Part shown: piece by piece, positions 34,050 through 45,700 of the stretch
Layout: every line of letters starts with the position of its first letter
Position numbering within the stretch: the first letter of the stretch is position 1
Assembly: GCA_000469685.2 (NCBI GenBank)
Contig: LS997566.1
Location: 40,340,420 to 40,404,419, forward strand
Origin: Haemonchus contortus
Lineage: Eukaryota > Nematoda > Chromadorea > Rhabditida > Trichostrongylidae
Reading direction: 5' to 3'
Length of the DNA stretch: 64,000 bases
Translations under genes and position numbers: made by a program
The notes under the pieces: generated by a model
What the model was told of the DNA's origin: nothing
Database searches by the model: none
Seen by the model: only the letters and a program-made list of their open reading frames with translations

Positions 34050-34219
34050 TTCTTCCGTTTTGATTCAAGTTTTGCATGGTAATGACGCAGTCGCACCTCA
34101 AATCGTTTGTCCGCCTTGCTTGGAACTCTACGGCTCTCTTTTCTATTCACCAGGTGAAGTTGTCAGGGGACATCTCAAACATCTCACGAAATCTCAAACA
34201 TCCTCCCTCCTCTTTTAAG
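34050..34219 (+). pseudogene. Relic of an M8 peptidase last exon
   Basis: Reads VLHGNDAVAPQIVCPPCLEL, then YGSLFYSPGEVV. This aligns with the [10 protein letters not shown]...[14 protein letters not shown] segment of the last exon in genes A and B, but two Cys have become Tyr and the end diverges. It lies 0.4 kb after gene A and just before a mariner copy. It is probably the remains of another copy in the tandem array or of a partial duplication of gene A's end. Confidence 0.75.
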
Positions 34220-34304
34220 TTTTCAAGGATCAAGCCCCAGAAAAAATGGTGGAAGTACATAGCGAGAAACTCAGCTCTAGTTTTTTTATTCTCCTTCATT
34301 TATA

Positions 34305-34860
34305 TTAGGTTGGCGCATACGTCTTTGTACTTTTTGGTTCCCATGTTGTGAAATCTTCGGGGGTTGTTCTATCTTCTTCACTGCGGAATATGTGTGAGTG
34401 CAGGTCAATGCGCTCTCCATCTGCTGTAGCATTTCGCAACGATAAGGCTGCAAGATTCTCTCTCGACTCAAAGCAAGTTTGGCTGCTTCATGTTTATGAG
34501 TTCAGAAGAAACGTTAGTGCGAAGCATGCGACAAGGAACATATGTGATGGATGGGACCCTCCACTATCTCCTACAACACGGCGAAAAATTATTACCACAA
34601 GTTTGAAAATGGTCACTTTAACCTGACCGAAGAGCCACGATGAGAAAAACCAGTTGAGCTGAATGACGACCTCCTTCTGAAGCTGGTTGAAGAGGATTCT
34701 AGACGTAGTACCCGCGAGCTGGCACAGGAGCTTAATAGCCATTACAAGACCGTGGCTGACCACTTGCATCGCCTTGGAAAGACATGGAGATACGGATATG
34801 GATACCTCATCAGCTGAGTGGATGAGTGAAAAAGGTACAAAGACTTATGCGCCTACATTT
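34305..34860 (+). mobile_element. Internally deleted mariner, second family
   Basis: Ends are inverted repeats (TTAGGTTGGCGCATACGTCT against a mate with GGCGCATAAGTCTTTGTAC). Frames encode YEFRRNVSAKHATRNICDGW and KLVEEDSRR-type HTH remains, but the catalytic half is absent. The right tip is eroded. Confidence 0.82.
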
Positions 34861-35019
34861 TTTACCTGTCTAAAATGAGATAGGTTCCTATTTGTTTCAT
34901 CTACTTTTTACAATAGGAACAGCGGGCTTTTTGAGGTTTAACTCTCTCAATAGATGATAGACTACAGACAAAACACAAAAGCAGGGCTATATCAGAGCAG
35001 ATCAAAGCAGATTTTAGTG

Positions 35020-35290
35020 AAGTTTTTATTCAGACGACACTAAACCCGTACCCACGTACTCAGGCGTCCCCCTCCAGCCGTCATACTGCTGGCACCCCAC
35101 ACATTGTTTGTAGTCGCAGAACATTCTACGTATTCTGAGTTGAATGGAGTTAATTAAAATGAGCAACTATTAATGAGTTGTATTTTTGCATTAGTACAAT
35201 TGGAGCCCGACTTCGATGATCTCGATCCGACCGGGCTATCGGATCCATCATACACGATAGAGTCTTCGAAGCAACTCCTAGCATGAACAG
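35020..35290. repeat. Flank block shared with 63.7 kb, copy 1
   Basis: Shares 'gtagtcgcagaacatt', 'cactgctggca/catactgctggca', 'aatgagttgta' and 'gatctcgatccgacc' in order with 63715-63965. It follows gene A as the other follows gene B, so it may be part of the duplicated unit. Confidence 0.7.
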
Positions 35291-36660
35291 CGAACGATAT
35301 CTGTAAACGCTTCATCGATTCCGGCACAATCTGAAAATGTATCTAATGAAGAGTCGGAACCGAAAGACGTCCTCGATAGAACTGCTTTCAATGAAGCAAT
35401 CATCATATCTGGATGAAGTGCACAATTTCTCGATGTATTGGTTGTTGACCTTTACCAAAGCAGAACTTCAGATGCGAAGCTGGTGCCCACTCAATGAGCC
35501 TCCACAAAGAGGTTTAGGAGGCTATTTTTCTAAGATCTCACCCACCATCTGATATGCCACGCCCTTGTGGATAGCATCTCAAACAAATTAAATTATCAGA
35601 AAGATGCAGGTGTGTTACTTCTCTTTTTCTAAGAAAAATTTCAGATAAGTTAAGTCATTACTCGAAATCCTCAACATTTAAACATTTAGCTGGACAATTG
35701 AGAGTGTCAGTAATAATAGTGTTACTTTAGGTTAAGTCGGAATAACTGGTAATCTTTACCCTTTTCTCTCCATACTTTGGTTGTCGGGCATGCTCCTCAT
35801 GTTCACTATGGGAGAGCTTTTTTTCTTAGTTCAGGCCTCAAAAACGCTGGAGACTCTATTCGGGAAGTAGGCTATTTGGGCGGACCTTCCGATGGTTTCA
35901 ATGCTTATTTACTTGGTCGTAATACTGCTGATTTCTGCATCCACAGTAGAGCAGTTCAAATGTAGCACAGCTTGTACATGTAGTTCTAGGGGGAAATGAT
36001 TCCCAACTGCATCAAATACTTCAAATAGTTTCCACCTTTTCTGGTCATCTATTCAACCCACTACATTTTAGCCCTTTCTGTAATTCATGTGGCTATAAGC
36101 GTGACGATTCTTCCATCCCAAAGTCATACCGCATAGGTTGCTCACAATTACGGATGTAATCCTATCTTTTCTCGAAAAAGCTGATTGTACGTCGCTTACG
36201 ACGCTCAGGACCGATTCTGTCAACAAGGGAGGCTCCAAAAAAGGGGATTTTGTCGAAACGTAAGCCATTAAAGAATCATGTGGAATTGCAACGATAATGC
36301 CGAGGTTTAATATTCTGTTTTTGTTTTGCAGTGACTGCAATGAGTAGCAATTAAACAAAGCAAACTGTTCTAAACTAGCAAAGCTTCAATGGATCCGACT
36401 ACATTGAAATCTCAAAGGTCACTGCACATTTGATCAAATTGGGGTATTGATAATTTACAGTTCGCCACAACGACCAGAGCTCAAGCGATTGACTGCGTTT
36501 GAGTGAGTTCTCCACCGCATTCAAACAGTCCGACTGACTGATCGACAAGTTAACGCACAGAATTAAAGCCTAATGCTTATCAATGATTCGCATGAGCATG
36601 ATAACCTAATCGAAAATTGGCATGAACAAATAATGAATGCAAGGTGCACGTGTGATCTAT
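35291..36660. other. Intergenic region upstream of gene B
   Basis: No gene recognised. The last 100 bp resemble the sequence just upstream of gene A exon 1 and read open, possibly an outron or 5' leader. Confidence 0.5.
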
Positions 36661-36670
36661 TCTTCTGCAG

Positions 36671-36767
36671 GCTTCTCTTGAGTATGTCAGGCAGACTCAT
36701 CTCTCAAATAATCATACTGTATTACGCTGTAGTTGCAAGAAGGCTAACACTGGCGTGTGGCTACATA
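36671..36767 (+). CDS. Gene B exon 1: start codon and signal peptide
   Basis: The acceptor TTCTTCTGCAG is followed by 13 nt and ATG (36684). The product begins [18 protein letters not shown], a good signal peptide, then ACGYI. Short leader plus strong acceptor suggests SL trans-splicing rather than an upstream exon, although the sequence upstream is also open in this frame. Confidence 0.72.
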
Positions 36768-39700
36768 GTAAGTTCAACTTGGTTCTCGGCTTTCGTTGAA
36801 AATCTCATATGCCACCTGTGCAGCCTCCAAGCCCGGCAGATGTCATGGTTGCGGATATGGAATATCCACCAGAGTCGCGATCAAGGAGAGAATTGACGTG
36901 GGATTATATCCGGATTAAAACTGAATACGACGCTTCAGTCCATCTGTAAGTTATATCAGGATTTCAGGCCAAACCTTCCTTCAGCGGACTTCGACTGGAG
37001 CCATTCCAATCACTGGGTACTATTAGCGGAACCCAAGCATCAAAATCTACTACTACTCATCGATCGATGTCATGAATTCTCCAAAACGTATCGATACTAC
37101 TCCACTGTTCTCGCATTTTCTGCTGGACAGGAGCTCTTTGTATTACATTTCAGAATGTTTTCCGTACAGGTCTGTTATGATGGAACCGTTTATTAGGCCG
37201 ACGTTTCGACTAACTCGTCGTCTTCAAGGAACTGAAGGTAGTTCGGAGCTTCTGGTCTGTGGCTCACCTGACCAAGCGCCCAAACGCACTAGGCCAGTGC
37301 AACTACTCCCAGAAACTCAAACACCGAAACATCAGTGCCAAAAAAACCAACCTCCTGCGGTTCCACCAGCTTTGTCTTCCCACTCTATTTCGTGAACAAC
37401 AAGGGAACAATGAGACACCATTGACGATTGTGTGAGAAGAATTGCGCGATGATCTCAAAGCCCACAAAAAGGAATGAATGGCAGAAGTTCACTCGTTATT
37501 AATGTCATAACGAGTGAACTTCTGCCATTCATTCCCTTTTGTGGCTAACGAGGCGGTACAGAACGATCTATCGCCGCGCATGTTCGGTTTAGTAGGAGCT
37601 CTTGCTCTCCGTCAGGAGATCGTACTTACCCGCCGATCGCTGCTGGTCCCACAACGATGCAAGTCAACCGCCGTCTTCCCAAGGTTCATCACGAATAAGA
37701 AGCTGGGATCAATATGTAATCTCAACGAAGATCACCTTAGGATCGTAATCATCCATCGCAATATCCTAGGCGTAGCTTAAACAGAAGCAGTACCTATTGT
37801 ATTCTAGCTTATTGAAATGTTAAGTGAAGGAGGAATCATGTAGACGGCTACTGTCAGATCGTTGTTGGAAAGCGATTGAGCGTGGTTCGAAGGAGGTCTG
37901 TGGCTCTATCCGATCTAGGGCAAAAGCAACACTCTGTGCTAAGTACAACACCTTGAGGAGCGAGAAACACAAAAATGGTTCCTGCAATAAGACCGACTCT
38001 TCTACGAACCACCAGTACGAAACAGTGACCACTCAAGGAGTGAACAATGCGCTGAATCGGGCAAGAATCACTCATATTGGCAGCACAACTATATCGGAGA
38101 GAGCTGTGGATTTCCTCAACCTTGGGCCATCATTTTCAATTGCTCAAGGGGTTGGACCTTCCACGTACCGTCAGGTGTTAACACGACTTCATCGACTGAG
38201 AGATCAGCTTAGGAGGAGTGCAATGCGCAGAGAGTCTCAGCGTGTTAGTACAGAATCTATGTTGTCGCCTATGCCATTCCCATGTTCGTTTTACAAAGAA
38301 TCAGAACCTCTCCCCGTACAAGACGTCAAATTTCGAGTACTTTCATTAGGAATACTTGAAATTTTCAGAAGGCATGGGCGCGAAAGGTTCTCGAACATGA
38401 CAAGCACACAGTGGGAAGGATTGCGAGAGATGCGAAAACGCGTAGCAAAAGGTGAAATCCGCCTTTCCGTGAGTGGTAAGGGAGGAGAGTTCATGGTTTT
38501 ACCTCGTTCGCTTAACCGGGAAATCACCAAGCTCCACCTCAGTGATACTTCTGTGTACAGTCACTCCACGGGAAAGGCGTACCTCACACAATGTTACAGG
38601 CTGAATGCGTTACGGGTATCAATCGGAAAGACAGCAAAATTGAATAGAAGGCTGATTAGTAGATTGAAGTTGGATACAATCTTGTGCCCGGTTTTCTATA
38701 GCCTGATCAAGACTCATAAGCTGTCCAGCGGAGGCGAAAACTCAGCTAATGCTAACAATTACAAAATAAGACCCATCATTAGCTGTGTAGATGGGCCAAC
38801 GGACCGTATTTCGTGGTTCCTTAACAAAATTGTTGGCCAACTACTCCGATACGTCCCATCACATCTACCGAACACTAACGAATTTCTTGATCGCTTGCGT
38901 TCGTGTAGGCTCCAAGAAAACTGCGTTGTAGAGTCATTTGATGTAGCTGCGCTTTATACGAATGTAAACAACGGACGAGCATGGGACAGAAATTGTTACG
39001 TTCGGATTGAGTAAGGTTCACATTATGACTGTCATCAAGGAGTGCCTTAGCTGTAATATTTTTAAGTGGAGCGGGCAGTACTTCTCTCAAAGCCGAGGGC
39101 TTGCTATGGGCCAGCGGCTAGCACCGGTCTTACCTATCTGTTTTATGAGCAGAGTAGAAAGGCCAGTTATAGCTCGCATGCCCATTATGTACTGTCGTTA
39201 CATCGATGACTGCTGCGTAATTACATTAACGCAGCAAGAGATGGATGAGCTGTTTAACATCCTCAACCGATATATCAGTCGCATTATATCAAGTTCACGA
39301 GAGAGGTTTCGCACGAAGGCTAGCTTCCTTATCTCAACACGCAGATAAATATCTCAAGTGGAAGGTACAATGTGAAATGGTATTGGAAAAGCAGCTCTGA
39401 GAACATCTTATTCCACTCGAAGTCTGCCCACCCCGAGGGTGTGAAACGTGCAGTAGTTCGGAACATGTACGGAACAGCGACAGGAGCGTGTACAGGCGAA
39501 TTGGAACGAGAGGAGTCGCGTAAGCTAACATCTGGAATTGCAAACCTGAACGGCTACGGGACAAAGTAGAGAAAGTCAGGCTCAAAAGGGTACCCGCTGA
39601 GAAATCATGAGAATATGGTGCATCTCCGACTTCCGTTTATATCAGACAAAGTCAGCGCTGAAGTACGGCAGTGCATTGCACGAGCGGATTTGGCTAATGA

Positions 39701-42700
39701 TGTTGTCTTGATGAATTTACTGGACTCTATAATCGTGCATGCGCGACAGATAACTGCGTTATTTGTCCGTTCGAAAGGAGTGGAGATTGCACAGAGCGAG
39801 GGGTGGTATACCAAATTCAGTGTTCAGCCTGTGACGAAATATATATTGGTGAGACGGGAAGGACGCTGAGCATACGCGTTAAAGAACATCTAGCAGGTAA
39901 AAGGCGAAAAAGCCTACTAACGCCACTTCTCAGGCATCGATTAGAAGAGCGTCAAGGCGAAGATTTCTACAACAAATGCAAAATGCAATCATATGAGAAC
40001 GAGATCGGATCTAGAAAGATATTGGAAGCATAATCCTAAACTGAACAACCGAAATGAGTGCACTGCCACAACGAGTGAACTTCTGCCACTCATTCCCTTT
40101 TGTGGGCTTTAAGAATTCTTATCTCACAACCGTCAATGGTGTCTCATCGTTCCCTCGTTGTTCACGAAATAGATTGGGAAGACAACGCTGGTGGATCCGC
40201 AGAAGGTTGGTTTTTGGCAGAGATGTTTCGGTGTTTGAGTTTCTGAGAGTAGTTGCAACTGGCCTAGTAAGTTTGGGCGCCAGGTAAGCCACAGACCAAG
40301 AGCTCCGAACTACTTTCAGGTCCTTGAAGACGACGAGTTAGCCGAAACGTCGGCCTAATAAGCGGTTCAATCATAACAAACCTGTACGGCAAAGCACTCT
40401 GAATTATTATATGACATGCCCAAGTTTCAAGAAGGCCGAACTTGGAAATTGCTCTTTGTATTATCCCTGACATCCTTGCTCTTTGTGTTATCCCTGACAT
40501 CCTTGCCTCTGAATCGCTCTAGTTGCAATCTACCCACTACCTACTTCGTCACACGATATCTCCTAAATGCAGTTCGATTCTCTGAATTTTCCCTTGCATA
40601 CTTCACGATGACCTTCTGGACGCTGATCTAAGTTTGCTCCGTCAGTTCTTGAGGATTTAGAAGGCTAACTTGCACTACCTTACATTTAGGGTCCTTCTGC
40701 TCGGGTTGTCAATCCTCTAACACCGAAGTCCCCATATCTTTTACGAGCACGTGCTCTGTTCTCTTCTTCCTCCATTAGCAGAGTAGTCTACCTTTTGTGT
40801 GCCCATTCATGGAGGACTTGCTGGCTGTTGGAAGTAGGCTTTCCTAAATCAGAGGCCCTCATTCTCTACTTGTTCTTGAGTTTTCACTTAAGTCACCAGT
40901 ACTTGCTCAGATGGATTCACCGGATGCAGGTGGATACACCGGATGGACTTTCTGTTTCTGTTCTGCTGGGTCAACGTACTTCGACATTTCTTAATTGTAT
41001 CCAAGCATACGTGTGTGGAGAGTCTGCAGGTTTCGTTTGTATCCTGTACATCAGCTAAGCCAAAAGCTTGCATTCTAGTCACTGAGAAAATGCGGAAGGA
41101 AGAGGGGCCGAATTCAGTAGCTGAGCTGCATGTTTCATAAAAAGGCTATCTACCCGAAGCCTGCTCTACACTCACGTCAGGACCTGACAAGCTACTTTTT
41201 GTGTACTATCGAGTCGAAAAGGGTTCTGCACCACAGTCTCATTCCTTCCAACCTGAGATAGCTCAGTACGACGGACCCAACTGATTGTGAGATCTCACGG
41301 CAAAACGTGCTGCTCAAGAGAAAGAGGATTGAGTGAGGCAATGTGACTTCCACTGCATGGACGCCGGCATCGGAAGCATGTATCGAAGATGCAAGCGTTC
41401 GTGATGCATGCTAGGGATATGAAGTACGACCTCAAGTTTGATGCTTGCCGTTTTTGAGAAAGCATTGCTCCTTACTTTGGAAAATGCGATAGTAAAGGGA
41501 TTATCGATGTATCTTTCCCTTCTACTGGAACATGGCCATGAATATCGACCGTGCGAAAGCTCGACAACCTCAATCCAGCGTTGGCGGTTGAGAAGATGTG
41601 GGTCAATCCCGGCGTTCATACTCTCCGTAAAATCAACATCTAGCTCGGAGAAGGAGGAACCGAAAGCATTATTACGAGCGTGGAAGGGCTCTCCAGAAGA
41701 GATCACACTCACATGTGTAGATGAGTTGTTGATAAGTTTAGCTCAAAGATTTCTCCCAAAAACGACTGAATTCCTACATATCGGAAATGGAATGAGAAGG
41801 GTGAAAGGCTGCTCGACTTTTTCATGTCAACCCACCCTATCCGTGGTCAATCGTAGTTCCAAAAGCCCTCTCATTTGCGATGGACATCTGGGCCATTGAT
41901 GACAACTTCGTGATGAAATGAATCCCGCCATCTTTAATCTAAGATTCTGCCCAACTGCTGTCGCTGTTTCGAAGCTCTACACGAGACCATCGTCTCCTCC
42001 GTGCTAGACTCAGTATCTCAGTCCATGAAGAGAGAGCTATGAAGTTCAGGGAACGGACCCCAGATCTTCATCAGTTAGGACTCGTTTGCTTCTTTTGCAA
42101 GTGAGTGGAGAGGTCTCGTTATTAACAAAATGGATGAAGAATACAGCCGGCTCGTAGAACATATTCACGATAAAGCTAGGAAAGCAGGGAGTCTACAAGC
42201 AACCAAGAGGAGACTCACTCCGAAGACTCTCGAGAGGATACGCCAGCGTGGAACCGCACGAGCTGCAGGCAATCATCAGCGAAGGTTCAAAGTTACGAAG
42301 CTATGCAGAGGAAGAGAAGCAACAAAGGAAGGTCTGAAAAAGAGAAGAGCAGCAGTTATGGACGAGGCGCCGAGGTCGGGAAGAGCATTCGCAAAGCCCG
42401 AAGAAGCTTTGCCATTTACAAGACCAAGATGACGTCCTTTCATTGTCCTTACGGAACATCTACTGCCTCTCGGATTGCAATGAAAAAGGTCATCTACGAC
42501 TTCTACTCGGATCTCTTCGACAGCCACATCTACCTGCCTGCCCAACATCTTAGGCGAGACGAAGATATCGCTCCTCCGGTCCTCCCATTCGAAATTTGCC
42601 ATGTCATCACAAGATGAAAAATGTAGGGGCCCAGTCGGGATAGGATCAAAACAGAACGTCTAAACAGCATTTCACGAATGATTGTCTGAACTCTGGTTAG

Positions 42701-45700
42701 TCTCTTCACGCAGTACGCGTCGGAACGCAAAGGTTTCCATGTGGTGGAAAACTAGGTAAAATGGGCTGCTGTACGAGAAGGAGGACCGACGAGGTTAGCA
42801 ACAATCGCCCAATCTGCATGCTGTATTGGCCAAAAAGCGGTTCCAAATAGCGCTTCACGCACACCTTGTCAACATGGCCGCCCCTCCTGCTTCGATAAAC
42901 GCTCTAGGGACTTTTGCTCTGCGGAAGCAGAATGAACATGCTTTTAGCGTTATTCAACGCGTAATGGAAAGGTAATGCTCGAACTCATCCTCTGTAGGCG
43001 CATATGAAGAAATGAATCTGGAGTTCCGAGCTTCAGGAATGCCGTTGCTTACGCTGAGAAGTCGAAGATCATGCTGGTCGGACACTCGATGCAATATCGT
43101 GATGAAAGTTGGACCAGACTAGAACCCTCGAGAAGTCGAACAATACCAGGAGACAGCCTGTCTGATTGGTAGGCTTCTTAACGAAAGCTCTGAATGAAAG
43201 GAAGACCATGCCTCGTGTCCCTCAAGCGAGGACGATCAGATAGTCAAGTTGCGAAAGGGAGGAACGCAGGCGTTACTGGCGTCAGCACGAGAAAATCGAT
43301 GATCACCAGAAGGACAGGTAATAAAGACGTTGGTTTTCGCATTGGCGTAATAAGCTCAAAAATGTGTGTATTCAGTCGACTCAGGGCTTTTATGCTAGTA
43401 TTTAATGGGAACACTTCGCAATTACGCAGACACTTTGTTACAAATTTATAGGCTTAACGAAACTATGAAGCGGATCCTAGATGACTTCTTGAGAGATGTC
43501 CTATACTATTTTAAAACCACATTGAAAGTACGTCGCCTAGCTAGTCTTCAGATACCTAGGTGAGTGGTTTTGCAACTGTCATATTTGATGAATTGGTAGC
43601 ATAATGACAGAATCTATCTCATACAATAAAAAAGATATACTCGAAAAGATTATTTTCTTGAAATCGTCGTGGTAAGCCGTTTTGAAATTTTCCCGATGAC
43701 AGTCGAAATCATATGCTAATCTCAATTCACATGACATACTCAGTTAGATCAATAGCACCATACAGGAATTGCTCGTACTCAATGGGTAACTGGTGCTCTG
43801 GTATTAAAGTTGCAAACTCTGGTATTAAATTGCTCATCAAACCTGTAAAGAAAACATTCAAACCTAAAAACTAGTGTCGTGAAATCGAATAATGCATGAA
43901 AATGCCGTCGTCGTAAAATTCTGCAGCAGAATTACATCAAAAAGGAGAAAATCTCTTCCGCGCGTCCGTTGAGACAGGTTACCTCGCCCACTTCTCGCGC
44001 GGCGCAGCTCAGTGCGATCTCGAGATGAAACTAAAGCACCACTGAGTGCCAGTGGAGCGGATGATTGCACTAGTCCGTGTTATCTTTTCTTTGAGTTGAG
44101 TACCGCGGGCCAAGTGCAAGTCGTATGCTCCACTGACGACTGCGACGTCCGTCAAGAATCGCGGGATCACGAGCGACGGCTGAGCGTAAGCTACTTTTGT
44201 CGGATGCGCGAAACGAAACACACTCAACAAGAGAAAACTTTAATTATACCTATAGTTCTTTACCCAAAAGAATGAGCAGACACTACTTTGAATGGAATCG
44301 TTCAACAAGAAATTTTTGGAATTGAATAGCCTGGACCCCCTTTTCTCCATGAACCTACCTGGATCACAACAAAGCCTCGGATAGGACCATCCTTGCCGGC
44401 TCCCCCGGATATACAACCAACCCTGCTGACCTATTTCTTGTCACCATATGTATGAGATCTTCAGGGATTTCAATGACACCTCTATACAACGGGGATTTTT
44501 CCCATGAAGTTCACGTGAGCGTTATAATCTTGAAGGACGCTACTCCTCTACTTTGTTTTGTTCTTTTGAAAGCCATAAGCAATTGGCGTGAGCATCGGAC
44601 ATGCTATTGAGTCCTGTTTTCACAAGTGACTTTGCATTAAAAAGGAGACTCTTTGATTGAGTGGCTTAATCCTCCATCTCTTGACTACTCGTACCACGGA
44701 CTCATTTTGCTTCTACCTCATAGCTGGGCAATTGACCATTTATGACAGCATCAGAACCAATTGCAATGAGATGGACTGGACAAAACCATGCTGGACTATG
44801 AGCCAAATGCAACTCTTAAAAGTAACGTGACGAAAGATCGACAACAAACAAAGGATCAAGGGTATTCTGTAACATCTTTTATACGGTCCTTTGGTGCGCG
44901 CGAACATAAGCAGGACCTTGAAGTCGCGTTCTTTCACAATTTACATATCTAACCGATTGATTTTTCTCCTAGCAACTCTAGGTGCAGTAGGCTTAATCAA
45001 AAGCAGTTTCGGTCTGGGTCCAGCGCCCAGAACCGTTTGTATAGGTTTAACACCAACTGTAACTTCTTCACAGTCCCAAGTTAATTTCATTACAATGTTA
45101 TCGCCATTTGCTGGAGCGTTCAATCTTTTTTCGGCATTCTTGACCTTCCTCTTTAACATTGAAAAAAACACTTGTTCTCTCGAAGTTTTTGTAAGACTTG
45201 TCCGAAATAGCTTGAATGCAAACGCTTACTTGGCAGCTGCTCATATTCAGCTCACGATTCATTTACTGGCACTCGGATATGCTCCTTATCGATAGAAACA
45301 AAGAGAGTTGTCGCTTAGCAAAATTCAACCGGTGTCTGTGGCTTTGATCGCTTCTGGATGGTCAGGTAGTGGCTGTCTTTCGCGAACGGCGCTGTGGTTG
45401 TGGAATAGAAAATCAGTGAGTCCACGCGTGTCTCAGTTCATTGCTGTTGCATCGGAGGGCGAGCCTTGATTTGCTGAATAGGCGACGATAATTCACATTG
45501 CTGTAGAGGACTCATTTCCTCTCAGACGTTGCAATGCGATTTCTAAAAGTGTAGTGCTTGTTACACGAAGAAAAGAAATTTTCACACAAAAAAGCCTGCC
45601 GGTGCTCTCCTAATAGGTAGAAAAACTGAAATAGCGCAATATCTGAAGCTTCTCGACAATGCGCTATCTTCACAATGCGCTATATTGGTCGGCACTCTCA

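Larger units (their letters stand above)
37146..40450 (+). mobile_element. Penelope-like element PLE1 with inverted terminal copy
   Basis: Bounded by a 13-bp direct repeat GCTCTTTGTATTA (37133-37145, 40451-40463). Order: inverted pLTR fragment, short direct pLTR start, RT and GIY-YIG frames, direct pLTR. This is the organisation known for Penelope elements. It is inserted in gene B intron 2 and is a dead copy, as the frame is broken. Confidence 0.85.
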
